DNA of 64,000 nt from contig NC_064827.1 of assembly GCF_024166365.1 (NCBI RefSeq), positions 10,271,001-10,335,000 of the forward strand, written 5' to 3'. Position 1 is the stretch's first letter. Every line of letters begins with the position of its first letter. A model generated the notes under the pieces. It worked only from the letters and a program-made list of their open reading frames with translations, was not told the origin of the DNA and did no database searches. Made by a program: the position numbers and the translations under genes. Below are positions 10,721 through 21,630 of this stretch, one piece after another. Source of the stretch: Elephas maximus indicus (taxonomy: Eukaryota > Chordata > Mammalia > Proboscidea > Elephantidae).

Positions 10721-10834
10721 ATATACTTCCTTAGAAATCCTGTGGACTGTTCTACCCTGTCCTACAGGGTGACTGTGAATCTGAATCGACTTGATGGCAG
10801 TGAATTTTTTTGGTTTTGGTAAACTACCTTTAAT

Positions 10835-11130
10835 ATAAACAAATCTGTCTTGGAAGAAGTATAGCCAGAATGCTCCTTGGAAGCAAGGATGACGAGACTT
10901 CGTCTTACATACTTTGGACATGTTGTCAGGAGGGATCAGTTCCTGGAGAAGGACATCATGTTTGGTAAAGAAGAGGGTCGGCAAAAAAGAGGAAGACCCT
11001 CAATGAGATGGACTGACACAGTGGCTGCAATATTGTGAGGATGGCACAGGACTAGGCGGTGTTTCATTCTGTGGTACAAAGGGTTGCTATGAGTTGGAAC
11101 CAACTCGATGATGCCTAACAAAGAGAGCAA
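10835..11130 (+). repeat. RTE LINE 3' end
   Basis: Starts AACAAATCTGTCTTGGAAG and runs through the C-terminal coding remnant to GATGCCTAACAAAGAGAGCA. Possible TSD CCTTTAATA / CCTTTAGTA at both ends. Confidence 0.85.
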
Positions 11131-11228
11131 CAACCTTTAGTATTGGACAGATGTCAGCACTGCTTCTGCCTGAGATGTTTCTCACTTTTTCTAATACCTG
11201 CTTTCTCTGAAGATGTCGGTCTATAACA

Positions 11229-11426
11229 ACACTGTCCAATAGAACTTTCTTTGATGATGAAAATGTTCTAGAACCAGGGCTGTCCTACCCACTAGCCACA
11301 TGTGACTACTGAGCACTTGAAATATAGCTAGTGCAAACAAAGAAATGAATTTTAAATTTTATTTAATGTTAGCCAGTTTAAATTTAAATAGTCACTTGTG
11401 ACTAGTAGCTGCCATATTGGACAGCA
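11229..11426 (+). repeat. MER5-type DNA transposon (hAT-Charlie, non-autonomous)
   Basis: CTGTCCAATAGAACTTTCT at one end and CATATTGGACAGCA at the other are the near-inverted termini of the MER5 group. The interior has the CACATGTGACTACTGAGCAC block. Ancient, shared by placental mammals. Confidence 0.75.
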
Positions 11427-11542
11427 TAGCTCTATAATTTAGCATTTAAAATCTCTTTTTTATTTTTATTTTTTAGTTGGAGCTATACTTACAACCAAAA
11501 GTAACCACAGGTCAAATAAAGGTTAAAAAAACAGATTAAAAA

Positions 11543-11694
11543 ATGTTGCCATTGAGTCGATTCCTGACTCACAGTGACCCTATAGGACAGAGCAGAATTG
11601 TCCCATAGGATTCCAAGGAGCAGCTGGTAGATTTGGACTGCCGACCTTTTGGTTAGCAGCCGTGCTCTTAACCACTGCGCCACCAAGGCCCCCA
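11543..11694 (-). repeat. AfroSINE, type A
   Basis: GTTGCCATTGAGTCGATTCC to TGCGCCACCAAGGCCCC. TSD CAAATAAAGGT flanks it (about 11514 and 11693). Confidence 0.88.
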
Positions 11695-11864
11695 AATAAA
11701 GGTAGATCACCAAATACTATAAACACTCACGTGGCGAACCCAGAGCAGTTCTTCGTAAGAGGTAACCACACCGTCTTTTGGCTTCAGCCTTGGAGGCAGT
11801 GAGATATGGGGTGGGGGATATGTTTCTCTCCAGCTGCTGGGAGGCTCTTTTTCTTTTCCCAGCC

Positions 11865-12030
11865 CTGCCATTCAAGCTGCAGGACAGATGCCTGGACTCT
11901 TGAAATGCCTTGAAGCCTCTTGTTTCCTCTTCTATAAATTGGGTATGACAGCATCACGGAAGTATCCCGGAAATCAAATGATGCACTTTGAAAGCACTTT
12001 GTCACGCCTACAAAGCTAAGAAATGGCAAG
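11865..12030 (+). repeat. MIR-like fragment
   Basis: CTTGTTTCCTCTTCTATAAAT and the following GGTATGACAGCATC match the MIR core loosely. Diverged; low certainty. Confidence 0.4.
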
Positions 12031-12069
12031 GTTTGTTATGATGTACGGCAAGCTGAATGCATCTCAGAT

Positions 12070-12300
12070 TGTCTTAGTTCCTTAGCGCTGCTATAACAGA
12101 AATACCACAAGTGGATGGCTTTAACGAATAGACATTCATTTTCTCACAGTTTTGTTGTTGCTGTTGAGTTGATTGCCCCATAGGGTTTACTAGGGTTTAG
12201 GGGAGCCGAGCGCTCAAACATTGTGGCTCTAGGGCTCCTTTTGTCACAGTTTAGGAGGCTAGAAGTCTGAATTCAGGACACCAGCTCTAGGGGAAGTATC
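12070..12300 (-). repeat. MaLR-like LTR fragment with a SINE inside
   Basis: TGTCTTAGTTCCTTAGCGCT to about GGACACCAGCTCTAGG. Same family as 38345-38727 and 54361-54826. A truncated SINE at 12153-12238 interrupts it, with TSD TCACAGTTT at 12144-12152 and 12244-12252. Confidence 0.7.
12153..12243 (-). repeat. AfroSINE, internally deleted
   Basis: TGTTGTTGCTGTTGAGTTGA joined to CCCCATAGGG and ending CTCTAGGGCTCC. About half of the element is missing. Confidence 0.7.
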
Positions 12301-12705
12301 CAGACAGGTACTTGCACTGATTTTATTTGATCACAATGGGCCATGAGGGGCTGGTTGTGGCAAAGAACGAGAATACACGTGCCTTGGCACTTGCTACACG
12401 TATCTGGGGAACAAATCTTGGTGTGACCCCAAAGACAAGGGAGGACTTGAAAGGGGAAGCAGTGTGAGAGGTGATGGTGGGTGAGAAGTAGGGAGGGAAG
12501 AAGAAGGAAAACGAGGGGTGAACTGCTTCAGCACCTGGAGCTTCTTCTTTGGAAGGATCTGAAGATCCGGAGTTGAGTGCTTTCGGTCTTGTCTCTATCA
12601 GGACAAAAGGGCTGGTTGTGATTTCTCTGTGTTTCTTACTGGTGTTCACTTCAGAACAGGGAATGGAAAGAGCTGCTCTCTCTCAGACACTAGGAAGGGG
12701 AGGTT

Positions 12706-13048
12706 TGGTGGTACATAGCTGCCGGCGAGTCGGCCCCCAACTCATGATGACGCCATGCACAATGGAACAAAACGCTGTCCCATCCTGCACTACTTCCTTG
12801 ATCAGTTGTGGATCAGACTGTTGTGGTCCATAGGGTTTCCACGGGCTGATTTTTAGAAGTAGGTTGCCAGGTCTTTGTTCCTAGTCCATCTTAGTCTAGA
12901 ACCTGCACTGAAACCTGTTCAGCATTATAGCAACAGGCATGCCTCCACTGACAGACGGCTGGTGGCTGCTCATGAGGTCATTGGCCGGGAATCGAACCTG
13001 GGTCTCCCACATGGAAGGTGAGAATTCTGCCACTGAGCTGCCACCGCC
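12706..13048 (-). repeat. Type G SINE (tRNA-Gly-like head)
   Basis: Reverse orientation. The head at the right end reads (reverse complement) GTGGCAGCTCAGTGGCAGAA with a box B-like GGTTCGATTCCCGG, close to tRNA-Gly. The left end is an RTE-type tail (AGTCGGCCCCCAACTC). Near full length. Confidence 0.85.
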
Positions 13049-13266
13049 TGATGGAGAGAACTGTAAAGAACCTTCAATAACTACATCCTGTTTCCTCTTC
13101 CAGACCCCCACGCCTGAGCTGTAGAATTGGGAAATACATTAAGTGAACAAGAGCAAACTTTAGGGAGCCCTTGATGCCTATCTCCTTGTTTGGGTCAGCT
13201 CCTTCTTAATACTTTGAGCCTCTAGTCTTCTGTCACTCTTTATGGGGAGGTAAAGGGAGTGAAGCG

Positions 13267-13392
13267 GAGTTCTGGTGCTGTGGAGTTTAAGCGCTCGGCT
13301 GCTAACTGAAAAGTCAGTGGTTCAAAACCACCAGTCAGTGGTTCAAACCCACAGGGTTGCTATGAGTTGGAATCAACTTGACGGCAGTGGGT
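13267..13392 (+). repeat. AfroSINE, type A, with an internal 20-bp duplication
   Basis: Head GTTCTGGTGCTGTGGAG. The segment GTCAGTGGTTCAAA is repeated at about 13312 and 13334; the middle is lost and the tail is GTTGGAATCAACTTGACGGC. Confidence 0.8.
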
Positions 13393-13819
13393 AAAGGGAG
13401 TGAGGAGGTTTTGAGAACAGCTGGGCCCTCCCAGTTGCTGGGGTGGGTTATTTTAAGCTTTGTTTAAAGTGTGCAGAGCCCCAGATGGCATTTTTAACCG
13501 AGCCGCTTTATTAAATCCTGTGATAATGCATAATGTTTATTGAAAAGGCAGACATACATCCGAAACATTATGTGTGAAAGTTTTGAGAATTTCCTATATA
13601 ACATCTCTTGGAGCCCTTCGTGAGTGCCACAAGTTTTCTAGTTTCTGTACAGACTTGGAGAACAGAAGTTGGAACCCAGTATTGGAGGAGTCCAAACATA
13701 GGTCCTGGACTCTCCATCTTACCCGTCGTCTTTTGGGCCTCAGCCACTCTTCCGTTAGACAGTGGGAATAGGAGCAATCATTGTAATAAAATTTGAAAGA
13801 GATTATTTGGGGATAGGCG
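13393..13819. other. Unique intron 1 sequence
   Basis: No gene or repeat recognised. Confidence 0.4.
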
Positions 13820-14021
13820 TGCCTGGGTAGTGCAAATGGCTAAAGTACTCGGCTGCTAACTGAAAAGCTGGTGGTTTGAGTCCAGCCGGAGGCACCTTGG
13901 AAGAAAGGCCTAGTGATCTACTTGGAAAAATCAGGCATTGAAAACCCTATGGATCACAGTTCTACTCTGACACACAGGGGTCTCCATGAGTAGGTGTCAA
14001 CTGTATGGCAACTGGTTTTGG
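13820..14021 (+). repeat. AfroSINE, type B
   Basis: TGCCTGGGTAGTGCAAATGG head, GGAAGAAAGGCCTAG middle and GACACACAGGGGTCTCC tail, ending CAACTGGTTTTGG. Confidence 0.88.
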
Positions 14022-14680
14022 TATCTAGGAATAAGAGGCAGAAAAGAAATAGGCCTAAACTGCTCAGGGCTTTTTAAATTGAAGGTAGAAAACGAGGGCG
14101 GTCATGTCTTGGGTCAGTCTGCAGTCTTGAGAGTTAATTTGCAAACACTCACGTATGGCCAGTATGCCTTTGTTGTTCATACTTGCATAGCTGAAGGAAA
14201 ATTTTTATCTCATTTGACTCTCATTAGTTATGAGTGAAGTGGTATCTAGAACACACAAGGCTTTTTAAAAGCCACATTTTTTTTTCATTTTTATATTTTT
14301 CATCTCTCACATTTTTAGTGGTGTCAACTTTTGGGGGTAATGGTGTCTGTACTTGTATGATGAGAAAATTTTCAGGAGACATTTCAACCCCAAAGAAATT
14401 ATTTATTTATTTTGGCCTAAAGTCATGGAAGTTTTTGACCTTTTATCTCCCTATCAAAGTTTTTACTAATAGGTATTCTGTTCAAATATAATATATAATT
14501 ATTGCCTTTTTATTGTTTTTCTCTAAATAAGATTTCTATTTTTTTTTTTTTTTTAAGTTATGGGTACCTAGTTTTCTAGTTAGGAATTTCTAATTGAAAG
14601 AGAAAGGAATTTGAAATCAGACTAGAGTTTATCCTATTTGGTAAAAAAAAAAAAAAAAAAATTTGGTAAAAGACTCTATA
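14022..14680. other. AT-rich intron 1 sequence
   Basis: No gene. Homopolymer T at about 14540-14555 and A at 14645-14661. Confidence 0.4.
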
Positions 14681-15335
14681 AAATACTGGGAGGAGAGCTT
14701 TACAAGTGGTTGATAGCCACAATATATAAAAAGCTCTTCCAAATCAATAAGAAAATTTAAACAATTCAATAGAAACATTGTCTACAACACCACCAAACAC
14801 ATGAAAAGGTGATCAATCTCATTGCTAATGCAAGAACTATAAATAAAAAGTTTATTAATTTGAAAAAAATTAGAAATACCCACAGTTGGAAAATTGCCAT
14901 GGTTGCACACTGTTTGTGGATGTTGATACAATTTTTTGGTTAGGCAATTTGGCAGTATATATCCAAATTAAGAGTGTTTTTTCAATAACCCAGGACTTCC
15001 TTAGTCTACGAACCTATCCTGCAGGTTTTCTAGTACAAGTGTCCAATTACCTAGGTACAAGAATGCACACAGCAGGGTTCTGTTAAACAAAAAATTGGAA
15101 ACAATGTATAGGTTCAACAGTTGAGAACAGGTACATGGTTTATGAGACAGCCACACAATGGGTACCATTAAAATCCATAAACAGAGGAAGTAGACCTTTA
15201 TATGACATAAGAAAGCTTTGAACGATAGCTTGTTAATTAAATTAAGAAAACAATTAGTAGAGCATTGTGGATAGTATGATCCCACTTTTGTGTATACAAT
15301 ATAGGCATAGAAATAGGCTTAGAAGAACACACCCC
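14681..15335 (+). repeat. Ancient L1 3' end
   Basis: Sense-oriented L1 remnant: AAATACTGGGAGGAGAGC, TGGAAACAATGTATAGGTTC and AGTATGATCCCACTTTTGTG are typical of old mammalian L1 ORF2 ends and 3' UTRs. Strongly diverged. Confidence 0.6.
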
Positions 15336-15362
15336 AAAGAGTTAACGATGGATCTATTTGGC

Positions 15363-15393
15363 GCGTGTGTGTGTGGGGGGGGGGCGGGGGGGA
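15363..15393 (+). repeat. (GT)n plus G-tract
   Basis: GTGTGTGTGTG runs into a stretch of 11 G, one C and 7 more G. A G-quadruplex-capable and slippage-prone site. Confidence 0.75.
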
Positions 15394-15493
15394 GAAATCG
15401 TGTACTTTTCTTTGTTAAAAAAAGATACGTGTATGTGCATTGCTTTTGTAATTACAACACGTCAGTAAAAACTAATGAGAAAAAAACTAGAAG

Positions 15494-15680
15494 ATCTAGA
15501 TTGGAGTTAAAGTACTGCCATTCGCAACTTGTATGAGCATGGGGAAGTCACTTAGCCTCCTGGAGTTCGTTTCCTCGTTTATGAAAATAGAGAAGGTCAT
15601 AGCATTCACCCCCACGTCTCCCAGGGCTGCTGGGAGGACTGAATGTGGTGGGGGGTTATTACTAATTATTGTGTTTACTC
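15494..15680 (+). repeat. MIR-like SINE
   Basis: GCATGGGGAAGTCACTTAGC, then GTTTCCTCGTTTATGAAAAT and GGACTGAATGTG follow the MIR order of blocks. Confidence 0.6.
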
Positions 15681-15896
15681 GTATGACACAATCAGTACTA
15701 GAATATTTTTCCCCGATTAAAATACAAGAAGCAGCACATGTATGTTTTTTGCTCTTAGGAGCTTTTCTGTCGGAAGGCATCTGTCGATGTGCTGGTCACA
15801 GTTGCTTTGGTGGGGCTTCCTCTTGACTTTTGGCATTCCTCCACGCTGCTGGCAAGTCTTAGGTGGTGGCTGCTGAGGTCAATACCCTCCTGGCTC

Positions 15897-16382
15897 CCAA
15901 CACACACACACACATATGCACACATACACACACTCATGCACACACAGTAGGACATAGTCATGTACAGCACACAAGCACACACACCACAACACTCATGCAC
16001 AATCACACACTCACACACGCACAAGCACACACCCCTACACACAAGCACACATTCATGAACACACAAGCACACACATATGCACACTCATCTGCACACAAGC
16101 ACACGCACAGACATGCACACACAAGCACACTCACACTCACACATTCATGCACACACAGGCACAAATAAAAAGCACGCGCTCATATACAAGTACACTCATG
16201 CACATAGCACAGCCTCATACACACATGCACACACAAGCAGACACAATCACACCCATGCACGTACACCACACACACACACTCACACACGAATTCACAACAT
16301 ACGCACAGGCACGCTATCATGGACACGTGCACACAGTCATACACACTCACACGCATACGCACACCCGCGCACACACACTCGC
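15897..16382 (+). repeat. CA-rich degenerate tandem repeat, about 480 bp
   Basis: Almost every dinucleotide is CA, broken by recurring AAGCACAC, CTCATGCAC and ACTCACAC words spaced about 10-30 bp apart. That is a higher-order pattern rather than a clean (CA)n. Apparent open frames of His-Thr repeats on both strands are not genes. Located in intron 1. Confidence 0.9.
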
Positions 16383-17139
16383 TCCACCAGGGTACTTGCG
16401 GTGGCAGCAGCGGCTTTGGCCTGAGACTGAGCTCTGCAGAAAGGACCTTTTTTGCACGGCCCGCACATGATTTCATTATCTCCTGCTGAGGATTGGCTGT
16501 CTCAAGGCCCCCTTTCCACTTTCAACCTCTCTGAGGTTCAGGCTGTGCGAAGAGCAGAGCCCCCCCACCCCACTGCACCCCACTGAAGCCAGGTCATGAT
16601 CGGCCCGTTTCACCAGGATTTCCAAGCCTAGCGGGTGAGCCACGTGAGAGATTACTGAGGGGAACAGACCAGGAGAGGCTAAGAGACTCCATGGTAATCT
16701 GCTAACTCGTCTGCGAGGGCACAGCTGCCCGTACCTGCGACACGTCAAAGTCCTTTGTCAGATGCTGTCAGGCACCTGTCCCTGCAGCACCCCCCCCCAC
16801 CCCAGTGAGGGCTAGAAGGTATGATCTCGGAGAGGACCTCCCAAATGTAAAGTGGCAGATGCATGGTCCAGAAGACCCAGCCTAGCTGTCACAAATAACG
16901 GAAATGGTTTAATCCTGGTGAGCTGTAAACCTGACGCCAGAGGCTGCTTGTTCACTGGGACATCACACACAGGGCGGGGGTGTCTAGCTGACCGGCAGCC
17001 GTTACCTGACAGCCAGGTGGAACTGCATCTGATAGGGTTTGTTTAAAAATCCACGCAAATGTGTTTTCTTTGATTGTGAAACCTACTCCAAGATAACATA
17101 GCTCTAAAGAGACCCTGTTGTCTTTGGAGATTTTATATA
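16383..17139. other. Unique intron 1 sequence
   Basis: No gene or transposon recognised. C-rich tract near 16791-16803. Confidence 0.4.
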
Positions 17140-17189
17140 TAAGTGTGTACATATAATATAGTATAATAGAATGTAACATAATTATAGTA

Positions 17190-17351
17190 TAAACAAAAAC
17201 CAAACCCATTGCTGTCAAGTCGATTCCGACTCATAGCAACCTTATAGGACAGAGTAGAACTGCCCCATAAGGTTTCCAAAGAGCAGCTGGTGGATTTTAA
17301 CTGCTGACCTATTAGCAGCCGAGTTCTTAACCACTGCACCACCAGGGCTCC
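17190..17351 (-). repeat. AfroSINE, type A, short form
   Basis: AAACAAAAACCAAACCCATTG to TGCACCACCAGGGCTCC; close to family consensus. Confidence 0.9.
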
Positions 17352-17412
17352 ATATAATAACATATCATAACATAGCATGGTACAGCATGGCACGGCACAC
17401 AGCACGGCACAA

Positions 17413-17566
17413 CAAGCCCTAGTGGTGTAGTAGTTAAGAGCTTGGCTGCTAACCAAAAGGTCAGCAGTTTGAATCCACCAGCCGCTACTTGGAAACCCCG
17501 TGGGGCAGTTCTACTCTGCCCTATAGGGTCCCTATGAGTTAGAATTGATTCAGCGGCAATGGGTAT
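17413..17566 (+). repeat. AfroSINE, type A, short form
   Basis: AAGCCCTAGTGGTGTAGTAG to GATTCAGCGGCAATGGG. Confidence 0.9.
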
Positions 17567-17570
17567 AACC

Positions 17571-17768
17571 AAGGAGCCCTGGTGGTGTAGTGGTTAAGTG
17601 CTCGGCTGCTAAATGAAGAGTAGGCAGTTCAAACCCCACCAGCTGCTCCGTGGGAGAAAGGCGTGGCTATCTGCTTCTGTAAAGATTTACAGCTTTGGCA
17701 ACCCTGTGGGGCAGTTCTGCTCTGTCCCATACGGTTGCCATAAGTTGGAATCGATGGCAAGGGATTAT
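17571..17768 (+). repeat. AfroSINE, type A, long form
   Basis: AAGGAGCCCTGGTGGTGTAG to GAATCGATGGCAAGGG. Includes the GTAAAGATTTACAGCTTTGG middle section that the short form lacks. Confidence 0.9.
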
Positions 17769-17770
17769 AC

Positions 17771-17967
17771 CGTAACCCAAAGCCCATTGCCATCAAGTGG
17801 ATTCTGACTCATAATGACCCTATAAGACAGAGTAAAACTGCCCCATAGGGTTTCCAAGTCTGTAAATCTTTATGGAAGCAGACTGCCACACCTTTCTCCT
17901 GTGGGATGGCTGGTGGATTTGAACCATTGACCTTTCAGTTAGCAGCCACAGCACCACCAGGGCTCCT
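17771..17967 (-). repeat. AfroSINE, type A, long form
   Basis: CCCAAAGCCCATTGCCATCA to AGCACCACCAGGGCTCC. Lies tail-to-tail with the preceding sense copy, only a few bases apart. Confidence 0.9.
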
Positions 17968-18005
17968 TTTTACTATACCATACATACCATATTACATTAT
18001 ATTAC

Positions 18006-20465
18006 ATTGTTGTTGTTTGGTGCCCTTGAGTCAGTTCCGACTCATAGTGACCCTATGTACAACAGAACAAAATACTGCCCGGTCCTGCACCATCCTCATG
18101 GTTGTTGTTATGCTCAAGCCCATTGTTGAAGTTACCATATCAATCCATTTCCTGGAGGGTCTTTCTCTTTTTCACTGACCCGCTACTCTACCAAGCATGA
18201 TGTCCTTCTCCAGGGACTGGTCCCTCCTGATAACATGTCCAAAGTATGTGAGAGGAAGTCTCGTCTGTCTTGCTTCTAAGGAGCATTCTGGCTGTATTTT
18301 TCGAAGACAGATTTGTTCGTTCTTTTGGCTGTTCATGGTATATCCAATATTCTTTGCCAATACCGTATTTCAAAGGCATCAACTCGTCTCTGGTCTTCCT
18401 TATTCATTGTCCAGCTTTCACATACGTATGAGTCGACTGAAAACACCATAGCTTGGGTCCGGCACACCTTAGTCCTCAAAGGTGACATTCTTGCTTTCTA
18501 TACCTTAAAGAGGTCTTTTGCAGCAGATTTGCCCAATGCAACGTGTCATTTGCTTTCTTGACTGCTGCTTCCTGGGAGTTGATTGTGGATCCAAGTAAGA
18601 TGAAATCCTTGACAACTTCACTATTCTGTCAGTTTATTATGATGTTGATTATTGGTCCAGTTGTGAGGATTTTTGTTTTCTTTATGTTGAGGTGTAATTC
18701 ATACCGAAGGCTGTATCGTCTTTGATCTTTATCAGTAAGTGCTTCAAGTCCTTTTCACTTTCAGCAAGCAAGGTTATGGCATCTGTATATCGTAGGTTGT
18801 TAATGAGTTTCCTCCAATCCTGATTTCCACGTTGTTTTTCGTATAGTCCAGTTTCTTGGATTATTTGCCCGGCATACAGATGGAACAGATATGGTGAAAG
18901 GATACAACCCTGACACACACCTTTCCTGATTTTAAATCACGCAGTATCCCCTCATTCTGTTCAAATGGCTGCCTCTTGGTCTGTGTACAGATTCTTTGTG
19001 AGCACAATTAAGTGTGTTCTGGAATTCCCATTCTTTGCAGTGTCATTCATAATTCGTTATGATCCACACAGTCGAATACCTTTGCATAGTGAATTAAACA
19101 CAGGTAAACATTTTTCTGGTATTCTCTGCTTTCAGCCAGGATCCAGCTCACATCAGCAATGATACCCCTGGTTCTATGTACTCTTCTGAATCCAGCTTGA
19201 ATTTCTGGCAGTTTCCTATTGGTGTACTACTGCAACCACTTTTGAATGATCTTCAGCAAAATTTTACTTGTGTCTGATATTGATGATATCGTTTGATGAT
19301 TTCCACATTCTATCGGATCACATTTCTTTGGCTACAAATATGGATCTCTTCCTGTCAGTTGGCCAGGTAGCTGCCTTCCAAATTTCTTGGCAGAGATGAG
19401 TGAGCATTTTCAGCACTGCATCTGTTTGTTGACACATCTCAATTGGTATTCCATCAATTCCTGGAGCCTTGTTTTTCACCAATGCCTTCAATGCAGCTTG
19501 GACTTCTTCCTTCAATACTATTGGTTCTTGTTCATATGCTACCTCCTGAAATGGTTGAATGTCGACCAGTTCTTTTTGGTACAGTGACTCTTTGTATTCC
19601 CGCCATCTTCTTTTGAGGTTTTCTGCATCGTCAATATTTTGCCCGTAGAATTCTTCAATGTTGCAACTCAAGGCTTGATTTTTTTCTTCAATTCTTTCAG
19701 CTTGAGAAATGCTAAGTGTGTTCTTCCCTCTTGAGTTTCTGACTCTAGGTCTTTGCACATTTCATTAAATTACTTTGTCTCCCCAAGCTGCCCTTTGAAA
19801 TCTTCTGTTCAGCTCTTTACTTCATCATTTCTTCCTTTCCCTTTAGCTACTCTACCTTCAAGAGCAACTTTCAGAGTCTTTTCTGGGATCCATTTTGGCC
19901 TTTTCTTTCTTTCCTGTCTTTTTAAATGACCTTTTGCTTTCTTCATGTATGGTGTCCTTGATGTCATCCCACAAATCATCTGGTCTTCAGTTGTTAGGAT
20001 TCAGTGTGTCAAATCTATTCCTGAGATGGTCTCTAAATTCAAATGGGATATACTCAAGGTCTTACTCTGATTCTTGTGGACTTGTTTTAATTTTCTTCAG
20101 CTTCAACTTGAGTTTGCATATGAGCAGTTGATGGTCTGTTCTGCAGTCGGCCACTGGCTGATATTGAGCTTCTCCATTGTCTTTCCCCAGATGCACTTGA
20201 TTTGATTCCTGTGTATTCCATCTGCTGAGGTGCTCGTGTATAGTCACTGTTCATGTTGTTGGAAAAAAGTATTTCCAGTGAATAAGTCGTTGGTCTTGCA
20301 AAATTTTTTTTCATGCAATATCTCGCATCATTTTTATCACCAAGGCCGTATTTTCCAACTACCTATCCTTCTTCTTTGTTTTCAACTTTCACATTCCAAT
20401 CATCAGTAATTATCAGTGCATCCAGATTGTATGTTTGATTAATTTCAGACTGCAAAAGTTAGTAA
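18006..20465 (-). pseudogene. RTE (BovB-like) LINE, 2.5 kb, antisense
   Basis: Starts with the 3' tail (TTGTTGTTTGGTGCCCTTGA) and reaches into the endonuclease-to-linker region near 20465. The minus strand keeps pieces of the polyprotein: RT blocks (LSPYLFHLYAGQ, INNLRYTDAITLLAESEKDL) and a 146-codon open stretch at 19318-19758 (ending ...WKAATWPTDRKRSI) just before the RT core. Frameshifts and stops are frequent. Second largest RTE copy here. Confidence 0.9.
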
Positions 20466-20875
20466 AAAAGCCTTCTTTTTTGTTTTCCTTTAAGCCCCAA
20501 CACATTTGCACAAGGAGTACAGACCTATTTAAGTACTGACATACTGTAATCACATAATCGCACTGTTCTTCAGCAGTGAGACATGTTCCTGCTTACACGT
20601 CATTTTTCACAAAGTTGGTGTGTGGTCAGTGATTTCAAATCCACATGCACAGTGGGATGTTTTCTCACGCAATTAACAAGTATTTAAACGACTGATGCTA
20701 TCTATGTATCTAGCTTTAGCTCAACCACAAAACCTTCTTTCAAAACCAGGAACTACAACATAAAGAAATTATATTCAAATAACAGGGATTCGTAGAAAAT
20801 CAAAGCTCATTATGCTAACCATAATTCTTCATTGTCGAGGACCCAGGCAAGTCAGAAGGGCTAATTTATTTGTTC
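20466..20875. other. Unique intron 1 sequence
   Basis: No gene or repeat recognised. Confidence 0.4.
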
Positions 20876-21063
20876 CCACCCACTGCTGTTGAGTCTTATA
20901 GTGACCCTATAGGACAGAATAGAGCTACCTTATAGGGTTTCCAAGGCTGTAATCTTTCTGGAAGCCGTCTGCCACATCTTTCTCCCACCTAACAGCTGGT
21001 CGTTTTGAACTGCCAACCTTTCGGTTAGTAGCCAAGTACTTAGCCATTGTGCCACCAGGGTTC
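20876..21063 (-). repeat. AfroSINE, type A, long form
   Basis: CCACTGCTGTTGAGTCTTAT to TTGTGCCACCAGGGTTC. Confidence 0.88.
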
Positions 21064-21293
21064 ATAATTGATTTGTTAGAATAGTGTTTTCCGGCTACCA
21101 GCTGTACAAAGAATGAATAAATGTACAAAAAAGGAGATACCTTAAAGGAGATGACGTACGTGAATGAAAATAACATGGGTCTAGCCTATGGTGGGCACAT
21201 GATAAATAAATGACACGGTAGTTTCTTAATAAGTGGTAGGGCTTTGCTCTCTGTTAAATAGAAAGCAGGGTTCAGCTTGAAGCTCTTCAGTAA

Positions 21294-21630
21294 TACTTGG
21301 CTATAAGCTTAATGGAAGCAGATTGCCAGGCCTTTCTTTCTCAGTACCACTGGTTCAAACCTCCAAACTTTAGGTTAGTAAAAAAACAAAAACAAAAAAG
21401 CCCAAACCCGTGGGGTCGATTCTGACTCATAGGGACCCCATAGGGTTTCCAAGGCTGTAAATCTTTACAGAAGCAGACTGCTACATCTTTCTTCCAAGGA
21501 GCCACTGGTGGTTTTGAACTGTTGGCCTTTCAGTTGGCAGTCAATCACTTTAACCACTGCACCACCAGGGCTCCTTAGGTTAGTAGTCAAGTTCAAACCA
21601 TTTTTGCCACCCTGGGATCTCACCATGAGG
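21294..21630 (-). repeat. Old AfroSINE split by a younger SINE
   Basis: 21294-21380 (TAATGGAAGCAGATTGCC ... CTTTAGGTTAGTA) continues at 21575-21630 (TTAGGTTAGTAGTCAAG ... CACCCTGGGATC). The duplicated 11-mer TTAGGTTAGTA at 21370-21380 and 21575-21585 is the TSD of the inserted copy. Confidence 0.85.
21381..21574 (-). repeat. AfroSINE, type A, inserted in a SINE
   Basis: Runs from the A-rich end (AAAAAACAAAAACAAAAAAG) to TGCACCACCAGGGCTCC between two copies of an 11-bp TSD. Confidence 0.9.

Larger units (their letters stand above)
10075..10819 (+). repeat. Type A AfroSINE split by an RTE and a second SINE
   Basis: The head part 10075-10182 (GGTGGCACAGTGG ... CCTGTAAAGATT) continues at about 10731-10819 (TTAGAAATCCTGTGGACTG ... 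GGTTTTGG). The outer TSD TAAACTACC is intact at 10066-10074 and 10820-10828, showing both parts are one insertion. Later insertions fill the middle. Confidence 0.85.
17140..18005. repeat. Degenerate ATA/CATA-type simple repeat broken up by four SINEs
   Basis: 17140-17189 (ATATAATATAGTATAATAGA), 17352-17410 (CATAACATAGCATGG, CAGCACGGCAC) and 17968-18005 (CCATACATACCATATTACAT) are parts of one low-complexity block. It has been a repeated landing site for SINEs. Confidence 0.6.

Noticed and set aside
15755-16476. Open frames rich in His-Thr or Cys-Val on both strands
   Set aside because: Translation of a CA-rich repeat tract.
19318-19758. 146-codon minus-strand open frame
   Set aside because: Same RTE polyprotein family (linker before the reverse transcriptase); flanked by broken frames of the same element.
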